Counted from the stretch's first letter, positions 8,306-17,964 are shown. The stretch: DNA of 64,000 nt from Burkholderiales bacterium (GCA_016200895.1 JACQDX010000019.1:1-64000); one strand, 5' to 3'. The notes: generated by a model from the letters alone, not told the origin. Numbers and translations are program-made.

Positions 8306-9359
8306 ATTTGTGGATCAAATGTTTTTCCCGGTATACACCCGGGCTTACGCCCATCCACTCTTTGAAGGCATGGTTGAAGGCGCTTTGTTCCTGATAGCCA
8401 AGCAGGAAGGCGATGTCCGCCAGGCTGAAACCTGTCTTCTGCAAGTAATCGATGGCAGTGTCTTTTCTGGTTTGGTCCAGAATTTGCTGGAAGCTGATGC
8501 CTGCTTCGCTCAATTTACGCTGCAGAGTGCGCTGGCTCAGTAATAATTCTTGGGCGATCAGTGGCAATCTCGCCTGGTCTTGCGCCAAATTATTGCTGAT
8601 AGCTGCCCTGACCTGGGCGACGATGCCGCCATCTTGCCGGGCTTGCTGCTTTTGTCTGAGTAGTTGTTCGGCATGGTGTTGTAAGACCGGGTACATACTG
8701 ACATCGGCATTGGGCACAGGCCAACTCAGCAAGGCAGTTGGGAAGCGGGCGCAGTTGAGCGTTGCGTCAAAATGAACTTCCTTGCCAAACAGGCGATGAT
8801 GTTCTTGCAAATCATCTGGTACTGCATGCCTGAAATAAACCGGGGCATCAGGTAAGGTCGTACCAGCAAACCAGTTACCAAATACCCGTATGCCGGCAAA
8901 CACGCTTTCAGCCAGGTGCCTGCTCGCTTGTGGGAAATGGCTGTGCCACTGGTATTCTGTCATTTCATTATCGATCACCAGAGCTGACCGCCCCAGATCA
9001 TGCGCCAGGCCTTCATAACGCATGGTTTGCTGGAAAGCCTGTTCAAAATCCTTGCAGCTCATGAGTATCATGCCATATACATTGTAGGTGCCGAGTTTGA
9101 CTCTCTCCCCTACATGCAGGCCAAAATGCTGGTCTTTGCTCAGTTCTGCACCGGCATCAAGCAGCCGTATATAGTCTGCAGCGGCTATGCTTTCTTTCAG
9201 CTTGCTCAGGGTATTTTCAGCCATGCCTGCCATCATCGCCAATGCGCGCAAATTCAAACCACGTTCATTCGCCAGTTCAAGCAAAGGTTGCAGGTAGGCC
9301 GCAGCAACCCGTCCAGCGGCACGGTTGTCTGCAACAGATCCTGTATGTGAATTTGGCAT
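8304..9359 (-). CDS. AraC-family regulator with Arabinose_bd-type sensor domain
   Basis: The 351-residue protein has an N-terminal AraC-type ligand-binding domain of the OruR-like class (about 15-210) and a C-terminal pair of helix-turn-helix motifs (about 250-345), ending with the conserved F-N-H-A-F-K-E-W-M-G-V-S-P-G-V-Y-R. It is divergent from the flavoprotein/GlpD/kinase operon, with 112 bases between starts, so it is likely the local activator of that operon and senses a substrate or product of it. The ligand is unknown. Confidence 0.85.
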   Translation of the reverse strand: MPNSHTGSVADNRAAGRVAAAYLQPLLELANERGLNLRALAMMAGMAENTLSKLKESIAAADYIRLLDAGAELSKDQHFGLHVGERVKLGTYNVYGMILMSCKDFEQAFQQTMRYEGLAHDLGRSALVIDNEMTEYQWHSHFPQASRHLAESVFAGIRVFGNWFAGTTLPDAPVYFRHAVPDDLQEHHRLFGKEVHFDATLNCARFPTALLSWPVPNADVSMYPVLQHHAEQLLRQKQQARQDGGIVAQVRAAISNNLAQDQARLPLIAQELLLSQRTLQRKLSEAGISFQQILDQTRKDTAIDYLQKTGFSLADIAFLLGYQEQSAFNHAFKEWMGVSPGVYREKHLIHK

Positions 9360-9471
9360 ATTAAAACAAGAACCTTGTCATGAAAGCGCAATACCTGAAG
9401 GTGACACTTGATTAAGCTACAAGTCAGTTGGTGAGTATACAAGCTTGGACTTAATTCAGGGACAGAAAAAA

Positions 9472-11082
9472 ATGAGACGTTGGAATGGTTGGGGCGATGA
9501 CAGTATTACTTATGCGATCAATGCAGATGCCTTGAGTTTTTTGCAGGCACGCATAGGGCAAGGTACGCCACCAAAGGATGCAGAACTGGTTCAGGTATGC
9601 AAGCAGGTGCCAGATAGCCGCTTGCCAGCACATTCTTTGATAGACACAGACGCTATGGGACGTGTCAAACATAGTCTGGGTCAGAGTTTGCCTGATTGGC
9701 TCAAAATGCGCTTTGGCAAGATAAGTCACTTCCCAGATGGTGTAGCTTATCCAGAAAGTACTGCAGATGTGCGTGACTTGCTGGATTACGCCAGGCAGCA
9801 TGGCATAACTTTGATACCTTATGGTGGTGGTACCAGCGTGGTTGGCCATCTTGCAGTGACTGAAAGTGTGCAGCCCATCTTGTCTGTCGATATGTCGCGC
9901 ATGTCCCAATTGCTGAACCTGGACAAAGAGGCGCAGCTGGCGACCTTTGGTGCTGGGGTCTTTGGCCCTGACCTGGAAGCGCAATTGCGCGCCCATGGAT
10001 ATACACTTGGGCATTTTCCACAATCATTTGAATACTCGACTTTGGGCGGCTGGGTAGTCACGCGCTCCTCTGGCCAGCAGTCACTGCGTTATGGCAGGAT
10101 AGAGCAATTGCTGGCAGGGGCCAGGGTAGAGACCCCGGCTGGCCGACTCGATATCAAGACTTTCCCTGCATCTGCTGCTGGTCCAGACCTGCGCGAAATC
10201 TTGCTTGGTTCTGAAGGGCGCATGGGCATACTGACGGAAGTGACCGTACGCATCACACCTTTGCCAGCGTGTGAAGAATTTCATGCCGTGTTCTTCCCCG
10301 ATTGGGATGTGGCGCAAACAGCGGTCAGGGCTATCTCTCAAACCAGGCCTGGTTTATCGATGTTGCGTCTATCAAATGCGACTGAAACCCTGACCAGCCT
10401 GACACTGGCAGGCCACAAAAAATTGATAGGCTTGCTGGAATCCTATTTGCGCTTGCGTGCTTGCGATGAAGGTAAATGTGTGATGCTCATTGGTGCTAGC
10501 GGCGAAAAATCCCAGGTGCGTCATGCCATCAAGTTGGCATTGAAAATCACAAGCCAATATAAAGGTGTGCATGTTGGTAAGGCTATGGGTGATAAATGGA
10601 AGCAGGGGCGTTTCAGGAATGTGTATCTGCGCAATAGCGCCTGGCAGCAAGGTTATGCCATAGATACCGTAGAGACGGCCTGCGACTGGCCCAGAGTGAA
10701 GACCATGATGCTGAGTATGGAGCAGGCGGGCAGGGATGCCATGGCAATCGAAAATGAGCTAGTGCACACCTATACGCATTTATCTCATCTGTATGGTCAG
10801 GGTGCCAGCGTATATTCCACCTTTGTTTATCGCCTGACGGGTGATTATGAACATGACTATGCGCGCTGGCGCAGGCTCAAGTCAGCTGTCTCGGCTGCTA
10901 TTGTCGCCAATGGTGGCACGATCAGCCACCAGCATGGTGTGGGTAGTGATCATGCGCCTTACCTTGAAGCTGAGAAGGGCAGTTTGGGAGTATCCAGCAT
11001 GCGTCACCTGTTCAAACACTTTGACCCGCAGGGCATCATGAATCCGGGTAAGTTGTTGCCAGCAGAAGATGTGGTGCAATGA
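9472..11082 (+). CDS. FAD-binding oxidase, alkyl-DHAP-synthase-like
   Basis: Member of the vanillyl-alcohol-oxidase/PCMH flavoprotein superfamily, closest in layout to alkyldihydroxyacetonephosphate synthase (AGPS). The FAD-binding motif P-Y-G-G-G-T-S-V-V-G is at 116-125, the S-E-G-R-M-G-I-L-T-E loop follows, and the C-terminal domain ends with F-D-P-Q-G-I-M-N-P-G-K-L. The AGPS catalytic histidine cluster appears as H-Q-H-G (486-489), with the middle His replaced by Gln. I chose ATG 9472 over the TTG at 9445 because AGGGA precedes it and the family commonly begins near R-W-N-G-W-G. The stop overlaps glpD by four bases. Substrate is unknown: ether-lipid synthesis or oxidation of a related glycerol compound is inferred. 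Confidence 0.8.
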   Translation: MRRWNGWGDDSITYAINADALSFLQARIGQGTPPKDAELVQVCKQVPDSRLPAHSLIDTDAMGRVKHSLGQSLPDWLKMRFGKISHFPDGVAYPESTADVRDLLDYARQHGITLIPYGGGTSVVGHLAVTESVQPILSVDMSRMSQLLNLDKEAQLATFGAGVFGPDLEAQLRAHGYTLGHFPQSFEYSTLGGWVVTRSSGQQSLRYGRIEQLLAGARVETPAGRLDIKTFPASAAGPDLREILLGSEGRMGILTEVTVRITPLPACEEFHAVFFPDWDVAQTAVRAISQTRPGLSMLRLSNATETLTSLTLAGHKKLIGLLESYLRLRACDEGKCVMLIGASGEKSQVRHAIKLALKITSQYKGVHVGKAMGDKWKQGRFRNVYLRNSAWQQGYAIDTVETACDWPRVKTMMLSMEQAGRDAMAIENELVHTYTHLSHLYGQGASVYSTFVYRLTGDYEHDYARWRRLKSAVSAAIVANGGTISHQHGVGSDHAPYLEAEKGSLGVSSMRHLFKHFDPQGIMNPGKLLPAEDVVQ

Positions 11083-12704
11083 AAAAAGCCAAATTGCGTG
11101 CTGATATGCTCAACGCGCTTGCCAACCATGAGCAAGACTGGGACATCGTCATCATAGGTGGTGGTATCACTGGCGCAGGCATATTGCTGGAGGCTGCAAG
11201 GCGTGGTTTAAGGGTTTTACTGCTTGAGCAAAAAGATTTTGCCTGGGGCACGTCCAGCCGTTCATCCAAGCTCGTACATGGTGGCCTGCGTTACATCAAG
11301 GAAGGCAAAATTTCCCTGACCCGGGATTCTGTGCGCGAGAGACAGCAACTGATGCAGGCTGCGGCAGGCCTGGTAGAGCCGCAGAGTTTTGCATTTGCCG
11401 ACTATCAGGGGCGCAAACCGGGGCGCTGGATGTTTGCGCTGGGTTTGATGATTTATGACTTCCTCGCTGGCTTGCGGGGCAAGCATTATTTTTCGGCGCA
11501 GGATTTTCAAATGCTGGCGCCCCATATACCTGCTGCCGACTTGAAAGGTGGCTCTTGCTATATGGATGCCAAGACTGATGATGCTCGTCTGGTACTGAGA
11601 GTCTTGCAAGAGGCACGTGCTGCTGGTGCGATTGCCATGAATTATCTCGCAGTAAAAAACGTCGTCTATGTAGATGGGCAGGCCAGCGGTGTGGTCTTGC
11701 AAGATGCATTGAGTAAACAGGAATACCAAGTCAAAGCCAAAGTCATCATCAACGCAACCGGAGCCTGGGCAGACGGGCTGCGCCAGCAGCAGGGGCACAG
11801 CGCAAGGCTGCGCCCCTTGCGCGGCAGCCATTTGCTATTGCCAGCCTGGCGCTTGCCGGTGGCTCAGGCAGTAAGCCTGATGCATCCTCGCGATGGCCGC
11901 CCGGTATTTGTTTACCCCTGGGAGGGTGTCAGCCTCGTGGGAACCACTGATGTTGATCATAGTCCTGATATGGAGCAAGAGACGGCAATCACTGCAGACG
12001 AAGTTGCCTATCTGATGGAGGCCATGGATTTCCAATTCCCCCAATTACAACTCAAGCTGGATGACATCATCGCCACCTATGCTGGTATACGGCCCGTGAT
12101 TGATACCGGCAAGGCCGATCCATCCAAGGAAGGGCGTGACCATGCCATCTGGCTGGAGAAAGGTTTGCTGACAGTCACAGGCGGTAAGTTGACGACTTTC
12201 AGACTCATAGCGCAAGATGCATTGAAACACATCAATCATTTATTTCATGATCATCAGGCTGATCAAGAAGCTGAGAGTTTGTTTACCCGTCCCTCAGATT
12301 TAGTGAATGCAAAACAGCTAAGTCATACACAAAAATCGCGACTGCAAGGCCATTATGGTGAGTCTGCGGCTGAAATTGTCCAGATAGCCCAAGATGGTGA
12401 ACTGGATTACATCCCAGGAACACTGACCATGTGGGTAGAATTGCGCTGGGCAGCACGATTTGAAGAGGTTGTGCATCTGGAAGACTTGCTATTGCGCAGG
12501 ACCAGACTGGGTTTGTTGCTGAGACTTGGAGGCCTGGCCTTGTTGCCACGCATCAGGGCAATCTGCCAGCCTGAATTAGAATGGGATGATGAGCAATGGG
12601 AAGATGAACAGACAAGCTATCTGCAATTATGGAGTAAGTATTATGCTTTGCCAGAGAAAGGCAGCATTCCAGAGTGGCGGTCGTCTCAACGTCAGCCTGC
12701 ATAA
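11079..12704 (+). CDS. glpD: FAD-dependent glycerol-3-phosphate dehydrogenase family protein
   Basis: Oxidises sn-glycerol-3-phosphate to DHAP, passing electrons through FAD, usually at the membrane. The 541-residue protein has the dinucleotide motif G-G-G-I-T-G-A-G at 27-34 and the family block G-T-S-S-R-S-S-K-L-V-H-G-G-L-R-Y just after it, with the C-terminal DAO_C helical domain. It overlaps the preceding flavoprotein by ATGA, so the two are translationally coupled. Since DHAP is the substrate in the AGPS pathway, the pairing makes chemical sense. It could be a paralogue specialised for this cluster rather than the housekeeping GlpD. Confidence 0.88.
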   Translation: MKKAKLRADMLNALANHEQDWDIVIIGGGITGAGILLEAARRGLRVLLLEQKDFAWGTSSRSSKLVHGGLRYIKEGKISLTRDSVRERQQLMQAAAGLVEPQSFAFADYQGRKPGRWMFALGLMIYDFLAGLRGKHYFSAQDFQMLAPHIPAADLKGGSCYMDAKTDDARLVLRVLQEARAAGAIAMNYLAVKNVVYVDGQASGVVLQDALSKQEYQVKAKVIINATGAWADGLRQQQGHSARLRPLRGSHLLLPAWRLPVAQAVSLMHPRDGRPVFVYPWEGVSLVGTTDVDHSPDMEQETAITADEVAYLMEAMDFQFPQLQLKLDDIIATYAGIRPVIDTGKADPSKEGRDHAIWLEKGLLTVTGGKLTTFRLIAQDALKHINHLFHDHQADQEAESLFTRPSDLVNAKQLSHTQKSRLQGHYGESAAEIVQIAQDGELDYIPGTLTMWVELRWAARFEEVVHLEDLLLRRTRLGLLLRLGGLALLPRIRAICQPELEWDDEQWEDEQTSYLQLWSKYYALPEKGSIPEWRSSQRQPA

Positions 12705-12721
12705 CATCAAAAATAAAACTC

Positions 12722-14284
12722 ATGTCCAAACAATATATCCTCTCTATAGACAACGGCACCCAAAGCGTCAGGGCTATTCTGTTTGATTTGCGCGGCAATA
12801 TCGTCGCCAAATCCCAGGTCCATCTGGAAGCTTATTTCTCAGATCATCCAGGTTGGGCGGAGCATCATCCGGAAGATTATTGGCAGGCAGTGTGCACGGC
12901 TTGTCAGCGGTTGTGGAATGAACAGGGGATTTCACCAGCTTCTGTGCACGGCGTTGCAGTGACCACGCAGCGCGGCACGATGATTAACCTGGACAAACAG
13001 GGCTTGCCCCTGCGCCCTGCAATTACCTGGCTGGATCAAAGGCGTACTGACATAGTCCCACCGGTAAATCCCTTGTGGATGACAGCCTTCAAGCTGGCTG
13101 GCGTTGCCAGCACCATCAATTTTTTTCGTGGCGAGGCAGAAGCCAACTGGATCAAGGCACATCAACCGGAAATTTGGGACAAGACAGATAAATACCTGAT
13201 GTTGTCCGGCTACCTGAATTATCGCTTGTGCGGCAATTTCATCGACTCCATAGGTTCGCAAGTTGGTTATCTGCCCTTTGATTACAAGGGTTTGAAATGG
13301 GCAGGCAAGCTGGACTGGAAGTGGCAGGCGCTGGCGGTAAAGGCAGAATCCTTGCCAGAACTGGTGCCGCCGGGCACGGTGATGGGACATATCAACCAGG
13401 CGGCTGAAGCAGCCACTGGCATACTGGCTGGTACACCTTTGCTGGCGGCTGCGGCGGACAAGGCTTGCGAAGTGATAGGGGCGGGCTGCCAGCAGCCTAA
13501 CATCGGCTGCCTCAGTTATGGCACGACTGCCACCATTAACACCACCAGTAAAAAATATCTGGAGGTGACGCCATTCATTCCACCTTATCCCGCTGCGATA
13601 CCCAATTCATATAGTACCGAGGTACAGATATTCCGTGGTTACTGGATGGTGAACTGGTTCAAAGAACAATTTGGTCATCATGAAAAGCTGCAGGCAGTAG
13701 AACAGGGAGTGCTGCCCGAGACATTGTTTGATGAACTGGTGAATGCCGTACCTCCAGGTTCCATGGGCCTCATGCTGCAACCTTACTGGTCGCCCGGTAT
13801 CAAAGTGCCAGGTGCAGAAGCCAAGGGAGCCATCATCGGTTTTGGTGATGTGCATACGCGTGCACATATGTACCGGGCTATCCTGGAAGGGCTGGCTTAC
13901 GCCCTGCGTGAAGGTAAAGAGCGTATAGAAAAACGTAGCGGTGTGGCTATCACAGAATTACGTATATCGGGCGGTGGCTCACAAAGTGACGCTGCCATGC
14001 AATTGACGGCAGATATTTTTGGCTTGCCGACTTCACGTCCTCATATTTATGAAACATCGGGCCTGGGTGCTGCGATTGATGCGGCAGTGGGGCTGGGCTT
14101 GCATCCCAACTTTGATGTCGCCATCCAAGAGATGACACGCATAGGCGAGACCTTTGAGCCAATTGCTCATCATCACCAGATCTATAATGAGCTGTATCAG
14201 CGCGTCTATCAAAAGATGTATGCCCGCTTGCAGCCTTTGTATAAAGAGATACAGCAAATCACCGGGTATCCTAAAATGCACTGA
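12722..14284 (+). CDS. FGGY-family carbohydrate kinase
   Basis: ATP-dependent sugar or polyol kinase of the FGGY family (glycerol kinase, xylulokinase and relatives). The start at ATG 12722 gives 520 residues opening with the phosphate-binding motif D10-N-G-T; D105 in T-W-L-D-Q-R is the likely catalytic base. The second ATPase-core half has G-G-G-S-Q-S-D around residue 420. A frame open back to 12674 overlaps glpD and is less likely. The gene follows glpD by 17 bases. The substrate cannot be read from sequence; a glycerol-type polyol would fit its neighbours. Confidence 0.85.
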   Translation: MSKQYILSIDNGTQSVRAILFDLRGNIVAKSQVHLEAYFSDHPGWAEHHPEDYWQAVCTACQRLWNEQGISPASVHGVAVTTQRGTMINLDKQGLPLRPAITWLDQRRTDIVPPVNPLWMTAFKLAGVASTINFFRGEAEANWIKAHQPEIWDKTDKYLMLSGYLNYRLCGNFIDSIGSQVGYLPFDYKGLKWAGKLDWKWQALAVKAESLPELVPPGTVMGHINQAAEAATGILAGTPLLAAAADKACEVIGAGCQQPNIGCLSYGTTATINTTSKKYLEVTPFIPPYPAAIPNSYSTEVQIFRGYWMVNWFKEQFGHHEKLQAVEQGVLPETLFDELVNAVPPGSMGLMLQPYWSPGIKVPGAEAKGAIIGFGDVHTRAHMYRAILEGLAYALREGKERIEKRSGVAITELRISGGGSQSDAAMQLTADIFGLPTSRPHIYETSGLGAAIDAAVGLGLHPNFDVAIQEMTRIGETFEPIAHHHQIYNELYQRVYQKMYARLQPLYKEIQQITGYPKMH

Positions 14285-15024
14285 TGCCGCAAGTACTGCA
14301 AATGAGTAACTGGCCTGCTATCATTGCCAGCATGACGACACTAGTTCTCTTGCCTGGCATGGATGGTACAGGCACACTCTACGCGCCTTTGCATACGGCA
14401 TTGAATGGTAATTGCAAGTTACTGGTACTGACTTATCCGGTAGACCAGGTACTGGGCTATACAGAATTGGAAGCGCTGGTTCAGGCACAGTTGCCAGTGA
14501 GCGAAGACTATGTCTTGCTGGGCGAATCATTCTCTGGCCCTATCGCCATATCCATTGCCGCCACGCAGCCAGTGCGGCTAAAGGCTTTAATACTCTGTGC
14601 GACTTTTGCACGCAATCCTTATCCTGTGTTGGCGGTTTCCAGATATGCGCTGCCTTATTTGCCAACCAGGCTGGCACCATTGAGCGTACTCAGCCATTTG
14701 CTGTTGGGGCGTTTTTCCAGCAAAGAATTGCGTATGCAGTTGGCAGACGCCTTAGCACAGGTCAAACCCGCCAGCCTGAAGGCACGCCTGTCTGCAGTAA
14801 TGAGCTGCGATGTCAGAGAAAAACTCAAAGCCATCAAAGTGCCAGTACTTTATCTGCAAGCGACCAGGAACAGGCTGGTGCCAGCATCTGCCCATGCAGA
14901 TATCCACAGGCAATTGCATGAAATGGAAACATGCAAATATGACGCACCACATTTTTTATTGCAGACGAAAGCAGATGAAGTCGCCAAGGATATTCTACAG
15001 TTTACGTCAGAAATCAAAGCATGA
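14284..15024 (+). CDS. alpha/beta hydrolase
   Basis: The 246-residue protein has an alpha/beta-hydrolase fold: the oxyanion-hole strand L-V-L-L-P-G-M-D-G-T-G near the N-terminus, nucleophile elbow G-E-S-F-S-G (Ser in the middle), and a late His in A-P-H-F-L-L. It starts by TGATG overlap with the kinase gene; an internal ATG at 14332 (Met-Thr-Thr-Leu-Val-Leu) matches the usual family start better, so the first 16 residues are uncertain. It may hydrolyse an ester in the pathway of the upstream genes, but the substrate is unknown. Confidence 0.82.
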   Translation: MPQVLQMSNWPAIIASMTTLVLLPGMDGTGTLYAPLHTALNGNCKLLVLTYPVDQVLGYTELEALVQAQLPVSEDYVLLGESFSGPIAISIAATQPVRLKALILCATFARNPYPVLAVSRYALPYLPTRLAPLSVLSHLLLGRFSSKELRMQLADALAQVKPASLKARLSAVMSCDVREKLKAIKVPVLYLQATRNRLVPASAHADIHRQLHEMETCKYDAPHFLLQTKADEVAKDILQFTSEIKA

Positions 15025-16031
15025 ACGCATTCCCTACATCACAATCTCAAACTGATTCCAAGGTCAATCCCCGTGTTTACCAGACTGAATACGCCAGACG
15101 CCTGAACCGTGTTCTCGATCATATAGACCAACATCTGGATGCTTCACTAGAACTGGAACAACTGGCCGAAATAGCGCATTTTTCGCGCTTCCATTTTCAC
15201 AGGGTATTTGCCGCTTGGATGGGGGAAACACTGGGGGACTACCTGCGTCGGCGGCGTCTGGAAACTGCGGCATGGCGTTTGTCCTGTGACCTGCGGTCAT
15301 CAATACTGGATATTGCCCTGGCCTGCGGTTTTGCTTCTGGCGAAGCATTTGCCCGTGCATTCAAGGTTCGTTTTGACTCCACTCCAAGCCAATGGCGTAC
15401 CAGTCGTGATGAGCGCAGATTGGCGCAGATACTTGCTGTTTATGAAAAACGGGCAAAGCAAGACAGCAATCTGAGTCAGATACTCAGCAATCCTGATCAG
15501 GTATACGTGAATGGTATTTGCGAAGATGGTGGCTCTCATCAACCACTTCGGAAGAATCTTATGGAAGTAAATATCGTTCAATTACCTGCAGTACGAGTCG
15601 CTTATCAACGTTATATAGGTCCATATGGATCAGGTGTCACAGAGTTCTGGCGCAGTAAAGTCGCGCCATGGATGCAAGTTCACGGCTTGCAAGATCAAAT
15701 CTGTTATGGCATAGGCCATGATGACCCCAGCGTCACGGCTAGTGATAAATGTCGCTATGATGCATGTGTCACTATCTCAGAGGATTTCGTGCCTGGCACT
15801 CAGGTAAATGTCAAAACATTGCCCGGTGGTGCTTATGCAGTTGCCAAATTCAATGGGCCTGTGACGGCTGTGAATGATGCCTGGATGGAGTTGATGCGCG
15901 AATACCTGCCAGCCAGTGGCATGCAATGTGACGACCGACCCTGTTTTGAGCAGTTTTTGCCGAATTCTGCGCTGGACCCACAGACTGGAATGTTTTCTTG
16001 TCTATTGTGTATCCCGGTTAAAGCCCTGTAA
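15021..16031 (+). CDS. AraC-family regulator with GyrI-like domain
   Basis: The 336-residue protein has an N-terminal AraC/XylS double helix-turn-helix (about 25-125) and a C-terminal GyrI-like (SOUL/Rob-type) small-molecule-binding domain (about 180-334). This is the reverse domain order of most AraC proteins and the same as Rob. Members often respond to amphipathic or toxic compounds. It overlaps the hydrolase gene by ATGA and is the last gene of the flavoprotein/glpD/kinase operon, so it may report on a product of that pathway. Confidence 0.87.
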   Translation: MNAFPTSQSQTDSKVNPRVYQTEYARRLNRVLDHIDQHLDASLELEQLAEIAHFSRFHFHRVFAAWMGETLGDYLRRRRLETAAWRLSCDLRSSILDIALACGFASGEAFARAFKVRFDSTPSQWRTSRDERRLAQILAVYEKRAKQDSNLSQILSNPDQVYVNGICEDGGSHQPLRKNLMEVNIVQLPAVRVAYQRYIGPYGSGVTEFWRSKVAPWMQVHGLQDQICYGIGHDDPSVTASDKCRYDACVTISEDFVPGTQVNVKTLPGGAYAVAKFNGPVTAVNDAWMELMREYLPASGMQCDDRPCFEQFLPNSALDPQTGMFSCLLCIPVKAL

Positions 16032-16120
16032 ATCTGCAGATGTACAGAAAATTCAAAGATAGAAAATTCAAAGGGATGCGCAATTAGCTCATGTTTCTTT
16101 GTGATGGAATGGAGCTTGAA

Positions 16121-16651
16121 TTAATCCAATAATACCGAGCCATCAGGTCCCCATTTTACTTTGGTAATCCCGGGCTCGGTTTCTTCCAGTCGTTTCAATT
16201 CATGCTCCTGCGGCGTTATCACGCCGCGTTGCAGGCGCAATTCGTCTGCCAGTGTTTGGTCTTCTATGATTTGCTGGCGACGTGCTGCTGCCAATTGTAT
16301 GGTTTCCAGTAATTCATCCTGATTCCAGGGTTTGGCTATGTAGCGAAATACTTCTGCATCATTGATGGCACCCAATATGGTCTTGAATTCGGCAGAGGCG
16401 CTGAGCATGAGACGTATTGCATTGGGCTGCATTTCCTTGGCAATGGACAAGAACTGTATGCCGTTCATGCCCGGCATATGGTAATCAGAGATGATAAAGT
16501 CGAAAGCTGTATGGCTGAGCCGATTTATCGCTTCCTGAGGGGAATTAAACAATTCCATCGTCATTTCCATCTCTCTTGCGACACTTTTCAAGCTTCTTTG
16601 CAGTGCAAGCAATACATTTTGTTCGTCATCGAGCAATAAGATTTTGTACAT
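16121..16651 (-). CDS. single-domain response regulator
   Basis: A CheY-like receiver domain fills residues 1-125, with D9/D10 acidic pocket, phosphoacceptor D56 in I-S-D-Y-H-M-P and K107 in A-K-P-W. About 50 helical residues follow, ending with a short W-G-P-D-G-S segment, with no recognised output domain. It is the last gene of a five-gene signalling operon and overlaps the upstream REC-HD-GYP gene by one base. It probably relays phosphate or acts through protein contacts. Confidence 0.88.
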   Translation of the reverse strand: MYKILLLDDEQNVLLALQRSLKSVAREMEMTMELFNSPQEAINRLSHTAFDFIISDYHMPGMNGIQFLSIAKEMQPNAIRLMLSASAEFKTILGAINDAEVFRYIAKPWNQDELLETIQLAAARRQQIIEDQTLADELRLQRGVITPQEHELKRLEETEPGITKVKWGPDGSVLLD

Positions 16652-17964
16652 TATTTTCTCCTGTTACTGTGTACACGTATAACCAATTTAGCACCCGTTG
16701 GATGCTCGAACAATCTCAATTTATCGATCACGTGCTGGTCAAGAACATAATCAGCCGGTAAGAGCAGCATACCTTCTTTGGAAATAACATCTGCGGAAAG
16801 TATCATGCCAGGTTGTAATTGCGCTATGGTAATTTCTCTATCGTCAATATCATCAGTCTGATTACTGATGATTTGCTTGAAAGCAGCAACGACTTTTTCA
16901 TCATAGCGATTGCCAGCGCCACGTATGATCAAAGCCTGAGCATCTTCCATATGCACGCGTTTTTGTACCAGACTGCCATTTTGTAAATTGTCATAGTCGC
17001 TTGCCAGTGACAATATGCGTGCGCCTATGGGGATACTCTCACCAACCAGGCCATCGGGGAAGCCCCGACCGTCAAAGCGCTCATGCTGAGCACGTATGAT
17101 CTTTGCCGCCCCTTGCAAATCTTGCAATGGCATCAATAATTGTTCGGCACGCAAGGTGTGCTTATGAAAATGCCCCAATTGCTCGCCATTCATTTGATTG
17201 ACTGGCGTTGCTAATAATTCATCTGAAAAACCAATTTTACCTATGTCGGCCAGTAAAGCCGCTACAAAAATTTCTTGCGCTTCGCGCGTATCCAGATTAA
17301 GTTTTTTTGCGATTTTCCTGGACAGATCCGCTACGCGTCGTGAATGTCCCACCAGTTTATCGCCACGCATTTCGACGACATTGGAAAAAACCTTGATAGA
17401 TGTCAGGAAATTACTTTTTAACTTATCGTTGGCATGTAACAGGGACGCATGGGCTTTTTTCAGGTCTGCGGTGCGTTCGTCCACCTTGATTTCAAGACTG
17501 GCATTCAGGGATTTAAGTTCTTCGTTCTGACGCTGGGTTAACTCTTCCAGCCGTTTTTTCTCTATCTCCAGTGATTTTCGCTCCAGCGCCTGTTTGACGA
17601 CCAGCACAATGTCATTATCGTTCCAGGGCTTGGTAATATAGCGATAAATCTCGCCACGGTTGATGGCATCAATCGTCGATTGTATGTCGGCATAACCTGT
17701 CAACAACAGACGTATAGTGTCTGGCCATCTGGCTTTCACATGTGTCAAAAATACCGCGCCATCCATGACTGGCATGCGCATGTCGGAAATGACCAGGTCT
17801 ATGGTCTCTTTTTCCAGTATCTCCAGGCCCTCCTGGCCCCCATTAGCGATGAATATCTTGTAAGAGTGTTGCCTGAAGAGTCTGCGCAGCGAGGAAAGGA
17901 TATTCGGCTCATCGTCAACGAAGAGCAATACTGGCATTACTTCTGATACCGACTCTTCACTCAT
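16651..17964 (-). CDS. response regulator with degenerate HD-GYP domain
   Basis: The 437-residue protein has a receiver domain (residues 10-130, phosphoacceptor D61), a coiled-coil linker (130-185), an HD-GYP-type domain (185-350) and a small C-terminal domain. HD-GYP enzymes hydrolyse cyclic di-GMP, but here the HD pair reads A239-D240, the H-H-E block reads Q293-H294-E295, GYP reads G-F-P (301-303), and the downstream A-D-x-Y-D reads A-S-D-Y-D. H207, D240 and H269 remain. Loss of several metal ligands suggests reduced or no activity. It overlaps the upstream kinase by four bases, so that kinase is the likely phosphodonor. Confidence 0.85.
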   Translation of the reverse strand: MSEESVSEVMPVLLFVDDEPNILSSLRRLFRQHSYKIFIANGGQEGLEILEKETIDLVISDMRMPVMDGAVFLTHVKARWPDTIRLLLTGYADIQSTIDAINRGEIYRYITKPWNDNDIVLVVKQALERKSLEIEKKRLEELTQRQNEELKSLNASLEIKVDERTADLKKAHASLLHANDKLKSNFLTSIKVFSNVVEMRGDKLVGHSRRVADLSRKIAKKLNLDTREAQEIFVAALLADIGKIGFSDELLATPVNQMNGEQLGHFHKHTLRAEQLLMPLQDLQGAAKIIRAQHERFDGRGFPDGLVGESIPIGARILSLASDYDNLQNGSLVQKRVHMEDAQALIIRGAGNRYDEKVVAAFKQIISNQTDDIDDREITIAQLQPGMILSADVISKEGMLLLPADYVLDQHVIDKLRLFEHPTGAKLVIRVHSNRRK

